The notes beneath the pieces are model-generated. The model was not told where the DNA came from. It saw only the letters and a list, made by a program, of their open reading frames with translations, and did not search any database. A stretch of DNA of 44,337 nt from Gammaproteobacteria bacterium (lineage in GTDB: Bacteria; Pseudomonadota; Gammaproteobacteria; Pseudomonadales; Azotimanducaceae). A program made the position numbers and the translations under genes. Location: assembly GCA_002719135.1 (NCBI GenBank), contig PBGU01000007.1:57731-102067 (forward strand), read 5' to 3'. Positions 25,616-34,800 of the stretch are shown here, one piece after another (the first letter of the stretch is position 1; each line of letters begins with the position of its first letter).

Positions 25616-26155
25616 CTACGGCATCAAACTCCGAACATTCGTTGGCGACGCTTCGTTCTGTGCATCACCTTTTTGTTTTCCATCAATGGTTTTACCCGCC
25701 ACATTCCAGAAGCTGTATTCAGGATATTTACCAGGACCACTGATGAGCAGGTGCTCTTTCTCATACACCATATTGGTGCGATCAAATTCAGCCAACTCAA
25801 AATCCGGCGTCAATTGAATGGCATAGGTGGGACACGCTTCCTCGCAAAGTCCGCACATAATGCAACGCGAAAAGTTGATACGAAAAAATTCTGGATACCA
25901 ACGTCCATCCTCTTCCTTTTCGGTTTTCTGCAGGGCGATGCAATCGACTGGACACGCGACTGCGCACAAATTGCAGGCAACGCATCGTTCTTCACCGTCC
26001 GGATCGCGCGTGAGTACGATCCGACCGCGGTATCTCGGCGCCAGATAGGGCATCTCTTCTGGGTATTGAACCGTTTCGCTGCGCATGCCGAAAAGACGCC
26101 GAAAGCCAGGCGTGTGCTGCAAGATGGTCCAGATCGTTCGTAGTTGGCTAATCAT
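25616..26155 (-). CDS. nuoI: NADH-quinone oxidoreductase subunit I
   Basis: A 179-residue ferredoxin-like subunit that carries the two 4Fe-4S clusters N6a and N6b between the peripheral arm and the quinone-proximal cluster in NuoB. Cysteines C58, C61, C64 and C68, and C98, C101, C104 and C108, form two complete 4Fe-4S motifs. The ATG at 26155 gives the E. coli length (180); it lies 13 bases after the nuoH stop. Confidence 0.96.
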   Translation of the reverse strand: MISQLRTIWTILQHTPGFRRLFGMRSETVQYPEEMPYLAPRYRGRIVLTRDPDGEERCVACNLCAVACPVDCIALQKTEKEEDGRWYPEFFRINFSRCIMCGLCEEACPTYAIQLTPDFELAEFDRTNMVYEKEHLLISGPGKYPEYSFWNVAGKTIDGKQKGDAQNEASPTNVRSLMP

Positions 26156-26168
26156 GATTCTTGCGCCC

Positions 26169-27182
26169 CTAGCCCGTCCACAACATCCACGCACCCGTCC
26201 CGAGCACGTTAACGAGAGACAACGGCAGCAGAATTTTCCATCCCAACGACATCAGTTGGTCGTATCTCGGTCGTGGTATGGCGGCACGCAATAGGATGAA
26301 AAAGTTAATGAACACGATAATCTTGGCGGCAAAGACCCCCAATCCGACCAGCGTCGACGTCAGGCCCGTTGGTACCATCGCCTGTAACGCGGGTGGTAAC
26401 AGCCAGCCGCCGAAAAACAATAAGACGATCATCGCAGAAGTGATAATTAGCCCTAGGTATTCAGCCGCCATGATCAAGCCGAATTTCATCCCTGAATATT
26501 CGGTGTGAAATCCCGCGGTTAGTTCATGCTCCGCTTCCGGTAAATCGAACGGTAAGCGGTGCGTCTCGGCCAATCCGGCGAGCAAGAAAATCACGAACCC
26601 AACGAACTGTGGGCCAATGTTCCACAGCCCAGCTTGATCTTCGACGATGTCTAGTAGGCTAAATGATCCCGCCAAGATCACAACGCCCATCAGCGACAAC
26701 GCCATAAACACTTCGTATGTCACCATCTGTGCAGCCGCCCTGAGGCCACCCAGGAGGGCGTACTTATTGTTGCTGGCAAATCCTGCCAGAAGCACGCCGT
26801 AAACGGCGAGGGATGACATCGCTAGGAACCAAAGAACGGCGATATTGGAATCGGTGATGATGAGTCCCGATTCTCGTGGTGCCCATGGGACAACGACGTA
26901 CGCCATGAGCATGGATCCGGCAACAATGGCCGGGGCCAGAACGAAAAAAAGACGGTCCCCAAATGGGGGTACCCAGTCGTCTTTCGCGAGCAGCTTGACG
27001 GCGTCCGCTATGGCTTGACCAAAACCGCCCGCCCAACGCCAAACACGATTCGGCCCTTTTCGATCTTGCCACCAGCCTAACAACCGTCGTTCCCACCAAA
27101 CGAGAATCAGAGCCGTTACCAGCGCGCCCACTGCGATTGGCAGAATCAGCACGTAGGACCAAATGTTGGGAGGAAGCTCCAT
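26169..27182 (-). CDS. nuoH: NADH-quinone oxidoreductase subunit H
   Basis: A 337-residue membrane subunit that forms much of the quinone chamber. Family segments ERRLLGWWQDRKGPNRV, LLAGLAETHRLPFDLPEAE and HTEYSGMKFGLIMAAEYLG are all present, including the acidic residues of the quinone funnel. The ATG overlaps the nuoG stop (TAATG). Confidence 0.96.
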   Translation of the reverse strand: MELPPNIWSYVLILPIAVGALVTALILVWWERRLLGWWQDRKGPNRVWRWAGGFGQAIADAVKLLAKDDWVPPFGDRLFFVLAPAIVAGSMLMAYVVVPWAPRESGLIITDSNIAVLWFLAMSSLAVYGVLLAGFASNNKYALLGGLRAAAQMVTYEVFMALSLMGVVILAGSFSLLDIVEDQAGLWNIGPQFVGFVIFLLAGLAETHRLPFDLPEAEHELTAGFHTEYSGMKFGLIMAAEYLGLIITSAMIVLLFFGGWLLPPALQAMVPTGLTSTLVGLGVFAAKIIVFINFFILLRAAIPRPRYDQLMSLGWKILLPLSLVNVLGTGAWMLWTG

Positions 27183-29929
27183 TAGCCTCTAGCAATCACG
27201 TCAGAAGTGCCGTTCGGGCGTCGGACAAAGTTCGAATCAACAGATAACTCGATGCGGCCCGTGGGCATCGTGCGTGTCCCGGGTAGACCGTGTACGACAC
27301 CCACGACCCCAGCCGGGATTCGGTCATCGATGAGGACTTCAAGACTGGCATCTAACCCTGGTCCCGAAACCCCTCCACCGCCTTGAACGCCAAGCCTGTT
27401 CGCGTCGGCAATGTTGAGCAACGCGAACGGAGCCGGTATTCGGCTGGCGAGGGGCCATGAAGCATTTGACAGTTCATCACTCCCAAAGATCGCGTGGATC
27501 GGGACGACCAAGAACGCCTCGGTGGCAACAAATGCATCCGGCACGTCTCGAAATTTCGTGGCTCGCGACGCCTCGTCGGAGTCAGACTCGGGCACGACCA
27601 ACAGTGTGCCTGGATCACCACCGAGGAGCGCACCACCCACCTCTTGCTGAAACTTAAAAACCGACTGATTGGAATTCCAGCCCGGCGACCACACGAACGG
27701 AACCGCAGCTCCATCTTGTGTGCCAAGATTTTGTCCCTCCATCGAATAATTGAACGGCGTTTCGTCATCGACCGTCGCTTTCGGTTCATGAACAGATATT
27801 TGGGCTCGCATCGCGGTGCGTCCGCTGTATCGATGCGGTTGGCGTGGAATCCTGGTGCCGCCCTCAACGCGGTAGTCGGACGGTGGGGATATGGTGGCGA
27901 GAGCCGCATGAGTAGCCTTGGCACATTCTTCAATGAGGACGTTAATGTTGGCCCAGCCAGCACCGCTTGAATCGAGCGCATCAGCGATGTCGCTTATCCA
28001 ACGCCATGCCGGCCGAATCTCGTCATCGGGCTCAAACACCTGGTAAAACCTTTGCGCCCGGGTTTCATAGTTGACGTAAGTCCCCGTGCATTCGGCGTAG
28101 GTCGATGCAGGCAACAAGACCGCGGCGTGTTCCGCCGTTTCGTTTTCTAGAATATCCAGCACCAGCATTTTTGACTCGCTGCAAGCAGCGGTTACCCTTT
28201 GTGCATCACCACGTCGGTATAAATCGTTCTCCATTACGATGGCAGGGCTGCCGTCCGTCATGGCGTCCAACGCATCCGCCATCGACAGTCCGCCGCCAAG
28301 CAATGCGACGCCATAACTGTTGGCTTCCATTGGCGATAACAATAACGCAGGGTCCGATCCCTGTGCCTTTAACGCCCACGCCACATTCGCAGCAGCACGT
28401 AACACGTCCGGATCTCCGGTGCCCGTTCCCGATACGATGAGCGGTCGTTTGGCGGATCCTAGGGCCTCGACCACTTGGCGCGAAAAATCGTTCCCGGTAG
28501 TGGATAGTTCAATATCCGCCGCTGCGTAATTCGAATCGATCTCATGCGCAATCGCTGCACCGACGCGAGCGATATCTTGTGGAGCACTGCCGAACGTCGC
28601 CGTCGCGACATCATCGATACGCGTTGCCGCAACCGACGCAATATACAGTGGGCTTAACGCTTGTTGCGCGTGGCCTCGGACACCAGCGTCTTGCCAACCT
28701 GGGATCCCTGCCTCCTCGGCCATTGAGAGGGACTCGCCACGAACCGCTTGCCGCACGGCCAAGGCAATTCGCGGTGCAGTATTCAGCACATCCTCTCCTA
28801 AAATAAGAATCGCATCGGCCGCTTCAACATCGGTAAGTGAAGGGGTACGGGCACTGCCTTCGCGCTGAATGGACAAGGCGAGTTCAATCAACATTGCCTC
28901 GTTATCACTAAGCCCGGTACAAAAACGCTCCTCCCCGACCAATTTCTTCAGCGCGAAATTGGCTTCAAAACTTGCTCGAGGCGAACCGATGCCAATGGCA
29001 TTGGTTTTAGCTAATTTAGCGGCTTCGGCGACCGCGTTTGATGCGCCGCTCGCTTCGAAAATACCGTCGTCAGCTCGGATTCCAGCGCGTCGGATTCGTT
29101 GGTCACTGTTAATAAAGTGCGATCCAAACCGGCCTCGATCACACAGAAAATAGCCGTTTACTTCGCCGTGATATCGATTTTGAACGCGTTTAAGCACGCC
29201 ATACCGCTCACCAGGAAACACGTTGCAGCCAACGGCACAACCGGGGCAGACAGAGGGCGCTGACTGAAGGTCCCATTTGCGCGTGTAGTGCGTCGCAAAA
29301 GGTTTATCGGTAAACACCCCCGTCGGGCAAACCTCGACCAGATTTCCCGAAAATTCACTCTCTAACGGGCCATCTTCAGACCGGCCAAAGTACATCCGAC
29401 TGCGTGAGCCGAACGCCGACAGATCGGTGCCACCAGCGTAATCGCGGTAATAGCGTACGCACCGGAAGCAGGTAATACAGCGATTCATTTCGTGGCCGAT
29501 GAACGGTCCGAGATTCTGGTTCTCCCAGGTCCTCTTGGTACCGCGGTATTTGCGCACGGAGTGTCCTGTCATCACGGTCATATCTTGTAAATGACATTCG
29601 CCCCCTTCCTCACAAACCGGACAATCGTGCGGGTGATTTTCCATCAACCACTCGATGACCGATTCGCGAAAATCAGTTGCCTGCGGGGCCTCGATGGAGA
29701 TCCGCATTCCGTCAACCACGTCGGTCATGCACGCCATACCGAGTCGACCTCGTTCGTCGTCCTCATCCGCGTATTGAATGACGGCGCACTGTCGGCACGC
29801 GCCGACCGAGCCCATCGCCGGATGCCAGCAAAAATAAGGAAGATTTAGCTGCTGCGACAGCACCGCATGAAGCAGATTTTGGCCTTCTTTAACCTCGTAT
29901 TGCTGCCCATCGACGTTAATCGTTGCCAC
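27182..29929 (-). CDS. nuoG: NADH-quinone oxidoreductase subunit G
   Basis: A 915-residue iron-sulfur subunit of the peripheral arm. From the GTG at 29929 the 2Fe-2S cysteines fall at C34, C45, C48 and C67, exactly E. coli numbering, which fixes this start over a longer frame. Further clusters: HPHDCPVCEEGGEC (His-ligated N5), CITCFRCVRYY with later CPTG (N4), and CPGCAVGCNV with FLCDRGRFG, the four cysteines of the off-pathway N7 cluster found only in some bacteria. The rest is a molybdopterin-oxidoreductase-like domain without a catalytic cofactor. The start overlaps the nuoF stop (TAGTG). Confidence 0.96.
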   Translation of the reverse strand: MATINVDGQQYEVKEGQNLLHAVLSQQLNLPYFCWHPAMGSVGACRQCAVIQYADEDDERGRLGMACMTDVVDGMRISIEAPQATDFRESVIEWLMENHPHDCPVCEEGGECHLQDMTVMTGHSVRKYRGTKRTWENQNLGPFIGHEMNRCITCFRCVRYYRDYAGGTDLSAFGSRSRMYFGRSEDGPLESEFSGNLVEVCPTGVFTDKPFATHYTRKWDLQSAPSVCPGCAVGCNVFPGERYGVLKRVQNRYHGEVNGYFLCDRGRFGSHFINSDQRIRRAGIRADDGIFEASGASNAVAEAAKLAKTNAIGIGSPRASFEANFALKKLVGEERFCTGLSDNEAMLIELALSIQREGSARTPSLTDVEAADAILILGEDVLNTAPRIALAVRQAVRGESLSMAEEAGIPGWQDAGVRGHAQQALSPLYIASVAATRIDDVATATFGSAPQDIARVGAAIAHEIDSNYAAADIELSTTGNDFSRQVVEALGSAKRPLIVSGTGTGDPDVLRAAANVAWALKAQGSDPALLLSPMEANSYGVALLGGGLSMADALDAMTDGSPAIVMENDLYRRGDAQRVTAACSESKMLVLDILENETAEHAAVLLPASTYAECTGTYVNYETRAQRFYQVFEPDDEIRPAWRWISDIADALDSSGAGWANINVLIEECAKATHAALATISPPSDYRVEGGTRIPRQPHRYSGRTAMRAQISVHEPKATVDDETPFNYSMEGQNLGTQDGAAVPFVWSPGWNSNQSVFKFQQEVGGALLGGDPGTLLVVPESDSDEASRATKFRDVPDAFVATEAFLVVPIHAIFGSDELSNASWPLASRIPAPFALLNIADANRLGVQGGGGVSGPGLDASLEVLIDDRIPAGVVGVVHGLPGTRTMPTGRIELSVDSNFVRRPNGTSDVIARG

Positions 29930-31233
29930 TACAAACGTCTCCCGTGATAAGGACACTTGCCAGTTCGAATGTGCTCGTCGAAGTCCTCTCGAAAATACTT
30001 TAGGGCCGATTGCAGCGGTTCAATCGCGCCAGTCGCGTGCAAACAAAACGTATTTCCCGGCGCGCCGATAAATTGCGCATTGCGATCAAGTACTTCTAGA
30101 TCCCCCTCTTGACCGCGACCTTCCTCGATATCCAGAAGCAGTGCTTCAATCCACGGTAAGCCTTCACGGCACGGCGTACAAAAACCACAAGATTCCTGTG
30201 CGAAAAAGTGTTGCAAGTTACGCGACATATCCACCGGACAAATGGAGTTGTCCATGAGAATCATGGTACCCGTACCCATCCGACTGCCGGCCGCTTGAAT
30301 GGTGCCGTAATCCATTGCTAAGTCGAAATGTTCCTCCACCAAAAAGTCCGTCGACGCACCGCCCGGGAGAATCCCCTTGAGCTCGAACCCTTCGCGCATA
30401 CCACCGGCATGCCGCTCAACCAGTTCTCGAATCGGGGTGCCAATCGGTAATTCCCATAGTCCCGGACGGTTGACCCGGCCAGAAATTCCATAAATTTTGG
30501 TGCCTGCATCTTCCGTCAGACCCAGGCCTTGATACCATTCAACGCCATTACGCACGATCCCTGGGACGTTACAAAACGTCTCAACGTTGTTAACGATGGT
30601 CGGTCTTCCCCAGGCACCGCTTGCCGGTGGAAAGGGAGGTTTGGTTCGGGGTTGTGCACGTTTGCCCTCGAGTGCGTTCAGCAACGCCGTTTCTTCTCCG
30701 CAAATGTAGCGTCCACCCGAACTGTGAATACGTAAATCAAGATTGAAATCGGTCCCAAAAATACCACGCCCTAAAAAACCCCTTGCCGTCGCGTCTGCAA
30801 GTGCCTCGACGAGACGCCGATAGGGTTGATGGTATTCGCCGCGTAGAAAAATATAGGCCTTCTCTGCTTGAATCGCGTACGCGCCAATGATCATTCCTTC
30901 GATCAAAACGTGCGGATTGTTCTCTAGGAGAAACCGGTCCTTGAAGGTACCCGGTTCCATTTCATCTGCGTTGCAGACGAGGTATTTGGCGCCTTCGCCC
31001 GCCGCATCCCCCTGAGGGACAAAACTCCATTTCAAGCCTGTGGGAAAACCAGCGCCACCTCGACCCCTTAGATTCGAGTCCTTCACTAGATTGACGATTT
31101 CTTCGGGACTCATCGAGGTTAGCGCTTTTCGAGCCGCCCCATATCCCTGCCCGGCCTCGTACGCATTCAGGTCGACGAACCCCCCAACTTCTTCGACTCG
31201 CCCTAGCAAGGGTTTGGTATCCATTAGTGACAC
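29929..31233 (-). CDS. nuoF: NADH-quinone oxidoreductase subunit F
   Basis: A 434-residue NADH-oxidising subunit with FMN and cluster N3. The glycine-rich nucleotide segment GRGGAGFPTG is at 57-66. The 4Fe-4S ligands are C349, C352, C355 (SCGFCTPCREG) and C397. The start is GTG 31233, overlapping the nuoE stop (TAGTG, the same junction type as nuoF/nuoG); an ATG three codons in (31224) is a possible alternative. Confidence 0.96.
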   Translation of the reverse strand: MSLMDTKPLLGRVEEVGGFVDLNAYEAGQGYGAARKALTSMSPEEIVNLVKDSNLRGRGGAGFPTGLKWSFVPQGDAAGEGAKYLVCNADEMEPGTFKDRFLLENNPHVLIEGMIIGAYAIQAEKAYIFLRGEYHQPYRRLVEALADATARGFLGRGIFGTDFNLDLRIHSSGGRYICGEETALLNALEGKRAQPRTKPPFPPASGAWGRPTIVNNVETFCNVPGIVRNGVEWYQGLGLTEDAGTKIYGISGRVNRPGLWELPIGTPIRELVERHAGGMREGFELKGILPGGASTDFLVEEHFDLAMDYGTIQAAGSRMGTGTMILMDNSICPVDMSRNLQHFFAQESCGFCTPCREGLPWIEALLLDIEEGRGQEGDLEVLDRNAQFIGAPGNTFCLHATGAIEPLQSALKYFREDFDEHIRTGKCPYHGRRL

Positions 31234-31721
31234 TATTCGAATCTCCCGAAAATCTCTCCGAGACGCTCAGCAGTCACGTTTTCGATAAGCTCATCATCAA
31301 TCATCATCGTCGGCGCCTTGTCGCAAGCCCCGAGACAGACGATCGGCAGTAGGGTGAACCGATCATCGTCGGTCGTTCCCCCGAACGCGATGCCGAGGTG
31401 CTCCTCGATCGCCTTACCGAGCCCATCGGCACCCATCACATAACAAGAGACGCTGTCACACACCATCACGACGTGGCGACCAACGGGTTGGCGGAAAATC
31501 AAGTTGTAGAATGTGGCGATGCTATCCAGCGCGTCCGAAGACATCCCCAACAGTCGGGCGATGGCGCGAAGGCTCGTATCAGATACCCAGCCACGGTGCT
31601 TCTGGACAATCATCAACGCATCGATCGCCGCCGATTCGCGGTCTGGAAGATGTGCGATCTCTGCTTCGATTTCAGCGATTTCTTCACCCGATAACACGTG
31701 TACCAGCTCGGCTGCACTCAT
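31233..31721 (-). CDS. nuoE: NADH-quinone oxidoreductase subunit E
   Basis: A 162-residue subunit holding the 2Fe-2S cluster N1a through C88, C93, C129 and C133 (CDSVSC and CLGACD), in a thioredoxin-like fold, partner of NuoF. The N-terminal helical domain contains IVQKHRGWVSD and IATFYNLIFRQPVG, both typical. The ATG overlaps the nuoCD stop (ATGA). Confidence 0.96.
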   Translation of the reverse strand: MSAAELVHVLSGEEIAEIEAEIAHLPDRESAAIDALMIVQKHRGWVSDTSLRAIARLLGMSSDALDSIATFYNLIFRQPVGRHVVMVCDSVSCYVMGADGLGKAIEEHLGIAFGGTTDDDRFTLLPIVCLGACDKAPTMMIDDELIENVTAERLGEIFGRFE

Positions 31722-33493
31722 CGGTCGACGTCCGCCATGACGAAATCGATGCTGGCAACGATGGCGATCAGATCCGACACCATAAATCCATTGCTAATCA
31801 CTGGAATCTGCTGAAGCGCTGGGAACGACGGTGACCGAATGCGCGTGCGATACGACATGGTGCCCCCATCCGATATTGAGTAATACGAATTCCAACCCGT
31901 CCTCGCCTCGACAATGGTCGACGATTCGCCCGGTGGAATCACAGGTCCCCAACTGACATTTAGGAAGTGATGAATCAACGTCTCGATATCCTGCATCGTG
32001 CGCTCCTTAGCAGGAGGCGTCGCCAGCCGGTGATCCGCTTTGTACGGTCCGGAAGGCATGTTTTCGGCGCACTGTCGAATAATCTTTAAACTTTCCCGAA
32101 TCTCGTCCACGCGGACACGGCACCGATCGTACGTATCGCCATTGCTCGCCATCGGGATCTCGAAATCGAACTGATCGTACATGCTATACGGCCGCTTCTT
32201 GCGCAGATCCCAGTCGCTACCGGTGGCACGTAGCGACGGGCCGGTGATGCCCCACTCAAGTCCCTCCGCGGTGTTGTATGCACCAATACCTTTGGTCCGG
32301 CGTTGCAAGATACCGTTTTGCATCGCCATTTTTTCGTAATGATCGAGCCGCTTCGGCAGGTAATCGCAAAAATCCAGCACCATGGCATCCCAACCGTCGG
32401 GAAGATCTTGGCAAACGCCGCCGATTCGGAACCAGCTAGGATGCATGCGACCGCCAGTAATCGCTTCAATGATTGAGAACAGGCGTTCACGGTCGGCAAA
32501 CATATAAAACACCGGCGACATCTGCCCAACGTCCTGCGCGAACGTCCCATAGAAGAGCAAATGGCTGGCAATCCGAAACAGCTCCACCAGCATCACGCGA
32601 ATGACCTGGGCGCGCTCCGGCACTTTCATACCGGCCATGTTTTCAACATTCATGACGTACGGAAAGTTGTTGATTACCCCACCCAGGTAATCAACGCGAT
32701 CGGTGTAGGGAATGTACGTGTGCCAGGACTGACGTTCGGACATTTTTTCCTGCGCTCGGTGGTGGTAGCCGATATCGGGGACCGCTTGCACGATGACCTC
32801 GCCATCAAGCTGTAACGCAATCCGAAACACACCATGCACGCTTGGGTGATTCGGACCTAAATTGAGGAACATGAAGTCGGTATGTTTCGCGTCCGTTTTC
32901 ATCCCCCATTCTTCGGGAACAAATTTCAGCGCATCTTGCTGTGCTTTTTGGAATTCTGGCGTCATCTTGAACGGGTCCATCTCGGTCGCCCGGGCAGGAT
33001 GTTCTTTTCGCAGCGGGTGCCCTTCCCAAAGAGGTGGCGTCAGAATTCGACGCAAGTTTGGGTGATCCTCAAAGTCGATCCCAAACATGTCGAACGCCTC
33101 ACGTTCATACCAATTGGCCACCGGATAGATCGACGAAACACTCTTAATGCGGTTATCTGCTTCGGACAGCGGGACCTTAATTCTTATGTCGTTATTTCCC
33201 GACAGTGAAATCAGGTGATAAAACACGGTGAAGTCGGAATCCGGTTGATCTACCCGGTGCTGCCTTGTCCGCTCGTCAATCGCGGAGACGTCAAACAGCA
33301 ATTCGTACGGTGCGCTCACCTCGTCCTTCAGATATCGGAGGACCGATTGGATCTCTTCCCGAGGAACCCAAATCGTGGGTATCTTGTCTGCCGTTTCTTG
33401 AACCACACAGCGTTCGGCACCCACCTTGGTGGTGAGATCGTCGACCACCGTCGACGCAGCGATCTCTGTTGTTGATTCAGCTACTTCAGACAC
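31718..33493 (-). CDS. nuoCD: NADH-quinone oxidoreductase fused subunit C/D
   Basis: A 591-residue natural fusion. Residues 1 to about 180 are NuoC (30-kDa subunit), with the signature WYEREAFDMFGIDFEDHP from W128. From about 205 it is NuoD (49-kDa subunit), starting FMFLNLGPNHPSVHG and containing GYHHRAQEKMSERQSW, whose His and Tyr line the quinone site. A linker of about 25 residues joins them. The fused form occurs in E. coli and Pseudomonas, while many other proteobacteria keep two genes, so it is a useful lineage marker. It follows nuoB by three bases. Confidence 0.97.
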   Translation of the reverse strand: MSEVAESTTEIAASTVVDDLTTKVGAERCVVQETADKIPTIWVPREEIQSVLRYLKDEVSAPYELLFDVSAIDERTRQHRVDQPDSDFTVFYHLISLSGNNDIRIKVPLSEADNRIKSVSSIYPVANWYEREAFDMFGIDFEDHPNLRRILTPPLWEGHPLRKEHPARATEMDPFKMTPEFQKAQQDALKFVPEEWGMKTDAKHTDFMFLNLGPNHPSVHGVFRIALQLDGEVIVQAVPDIGYHHRAQEKMSERQSWHTYIPYTDRVDYLGGVINNFPYVMNVENMAGMKVPERAQVIRVMLVELFRIASHLLFYGTFAQDVGQMSPVFYMFADRERLFSIIEAITGGRMHPSWFRIGGVCQDLPDGWDAMVLDFCDYLPKRLDHYEKMAMQNGILQRRTKGIGAYNTAEGLEWGITGPSLRATGSDWDLRKKRPYSMYDQFDFEIPMASNGDTYDRCRVRVDEIRESLKIIRQCAENMPSGPYKADHRLATPPAKERTMQDIETLIHHFLNVSWGPVIPPGESSTIVEARTGWNSYYSISDGGTMSYRTRIRSPSFPALQQIPVISNGFMVSDLIAIVASIDFVMADVDR

Positions 33494-33496
33494 TTC

Positions 33497-34183
33497 TTAG
33501 CTACCGCGCTTCTTCCCCAATAAGTCCGTCGTCAGCGGGGCGTCCCCGACGGTCGTCGGCTCCGCAAGATCCGTCGCTTTCATACGCTCGGGCGTGTGTT
33601 TGTCTCGTTGACTGGGGTCGTACTTCGCCACGCTGCCATCGTTTCCCATCATCCATGACAACGGTCGTTCGGTGTTTTTCACGGACTCTTGCAGCAAGGT
33701 CAAACCCTGCATAAATGCCTCCGGACGAGGTGGGCAACCGGGTACATAGACGTCTACTGGTAGAAATTTATCGGATCCTTGAACGACGCTGTAGACATCG
33801 AACATGCCGCCCGAGTTAGCGCACGAGCCCATTGAAATCACCCAGCGGGGTTCCAACAACTGTTCGTATAGGTGTTGGAGCACCGGTGCCATTTTCCGGA
33901 ACACGGTGCCCGAAACCACAATCAAGTCAGCTTGGCGAGGGGTAGCCCGTATCACCTCCGCGCCGAACCGCGAGATGTCGTGTCGTGACGTAAAACTAGT
34001 CGCCATTTCGACGTAACAGCACGACAGACCAAAATTGAATGGCCAGATGGAGTTGGACCGTCCCCAGGCCACCAGATCTTCAAGTTTAGCGGTCAAAAAC
34101 CCCTTCGCAGCATCTTCGATGTAGGCATCTTCGACCGGTTTCATCGACGCACCAGGCTCCGTTTTTATCAATCGCCACTGCAC
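33497..34183 (-). CDS. nuoB: NADH-quinone oxidoreductase subunit B
   Basis: A 228-residue subunit with the terminal 4Fe-4S cluster N2, next to quinone. Ligands are the tandem C55-C56 in FGLSCCYVEM, C121 (GSCANSGG) and C150 (PGCPPRPE). The GTG at 34183 overlaps the nuoA stop (TAGTG) and gives a leader of the E. coli type; an ATG at 34144 would shorten it by 13 residues. The C-terminal tail beyond residue 180 is polar and poorly conserved. Confidence 0.96.
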   Translation of the reverse strand: MQWRLIKTEPGASMKPVEDAYIEDAAKGFLTAKLEDLVAWGRSNSIWPFNFGLSCCYVEMATSFTSRHDISRFGAEVIRATPRQADLIVVSGTVFRKMAPVLQHLYEQLLEPRWVISMGSCANSGGMFDVYSVVQGSDKFLPVDVYVPGCPPRPEAFMQGLTLLQESVKNTERPLSWMMGNDGSVAKYDPSQRDKHTPERMKATDLAEPTTVGDAPLTTDLLGKKRGS

Positions 34184-34611
34184 TAGCCATTCTCCACGAC
34201 GGCATATTTCGAAGGTTCGGAATGGCGCGATTTACGCCCCCAGTCGAGCGCGCCAGATTTCAATTCATACACCAGTGCCACCAACAAGATGCCAATGAAT
34301 ATTGCGACTCCTGCGTAGCCTGCCCAGCCGACTTCTTCAAAAGCGACGGCCCAGGCAACAATAAAGATCGTCTCAAGATCGAAGATGACAAAAAAAATAG
34401 CGACCAAGTAGAACTCGATCGACAAACGCATGTTTTCCGCCTCGCCCACCGACACGATGCCGGATTCATACGGGACGTCCTGGGCCCCACCGTGTCGAGC
34501 CTTTGATCCAAAAAACCAGGAAACTATCAGTGTTGCGGCTAGAACAACGCCTACTACTAACGTGTAAATAACGAACGGCCAAATATCGCTCGTCGTCTCT
34601 TCAACACCCAT
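34183..34611 (-). CDS. nuoA: NADH-quinone oxidoreductase subunit A
   Basis: First gene of the operon. A 142-residue, three-helix membrane subunit with the conserved loop YESGI preceding the second helix and FVIFDLETIFIVAWA. The ATG at 34611 has GGAG just upstream; a TTG at 34635 would add a polar leader and is not preferred. The operon order A-B-CD-E-F-G-H-I-J-K-L-M-N is complete and identical to that of E. coli. Confidence 0.95.
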   Translation of the reverse strand: MGVEETTSDIWPFVIYTLVVGVVLAATLIVSWFFGSKARHGGAQDVPYESGIVSVGEAENMRLSIEFYLVAIFFVIFDLETIFIVAWAVAFEEVGWAGYAGVAIFIGILLVALVYELKSGALDWGRKSRHSEPSKYAVVENG

Positions 34612-34657
34612 GAACTCCGCATCCCCCAGGAGCAAAAAAAGCGCGGTCTCGAGCCGG

Positions 34658-34686
34658 CGTCACAATACAGTCCGCACCCTGTGACG
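34658..34686. repeat. Inverted repeat over the candidate nuo promoter
   Basis: CGTCACA at 34658-34664 is exactly complementary to TGTGACG at 34680-34686, with 15 bases between; arm centres are 22 bases (about two helical turns) apart. The arms overlap both the -10 and -35 hexamers of the candidate promoter, so a dimeric regulator bound here could block transcription. The orientation is TCACA...TGTGA, the reverse of a CRP site. Confidence 0.5.
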
Positions 34687-34690
34687 GCAA
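34662..34690 (-). promoter_or_regulatory. nuoA: Candidate sigma-70 promoter of the nuo operon
   Basis: Read on the minus strand, TTGCCG (34690-34685) and TATTGT (34667-34662) are 17 bases apart; each matches four of six consensus positions. The start of transcription would fall near 34655, giving a leader of about 45 bases before nuoA. The match is modest and rests on spacing and location. Confidence 0.4.
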
Positions 34691-34800
34691 GTTCTGAGGT
34701 GTCATTTCGGTGTCCCTGGTGGCTCGGTATTTACGGTAAACCTGAAAAAAAGTGGTGCGGCGGGTAGGCTATCTCAACTGATTTGAAGGAGTTCACGATC

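Noticed and set aside
27494..27970. Plus-strand open frame of 158 codons inside nuoG
   Set aside because: Antisense to a conserved gene, Arg-rich and without recognisable features.
34658..34686. CRP binding site upstream of nuoA
   Set aside because: Half-sites are in the order TCACA then TGTGA with 15 bases between; CRP needs TGTGA, six bases, TCACA.
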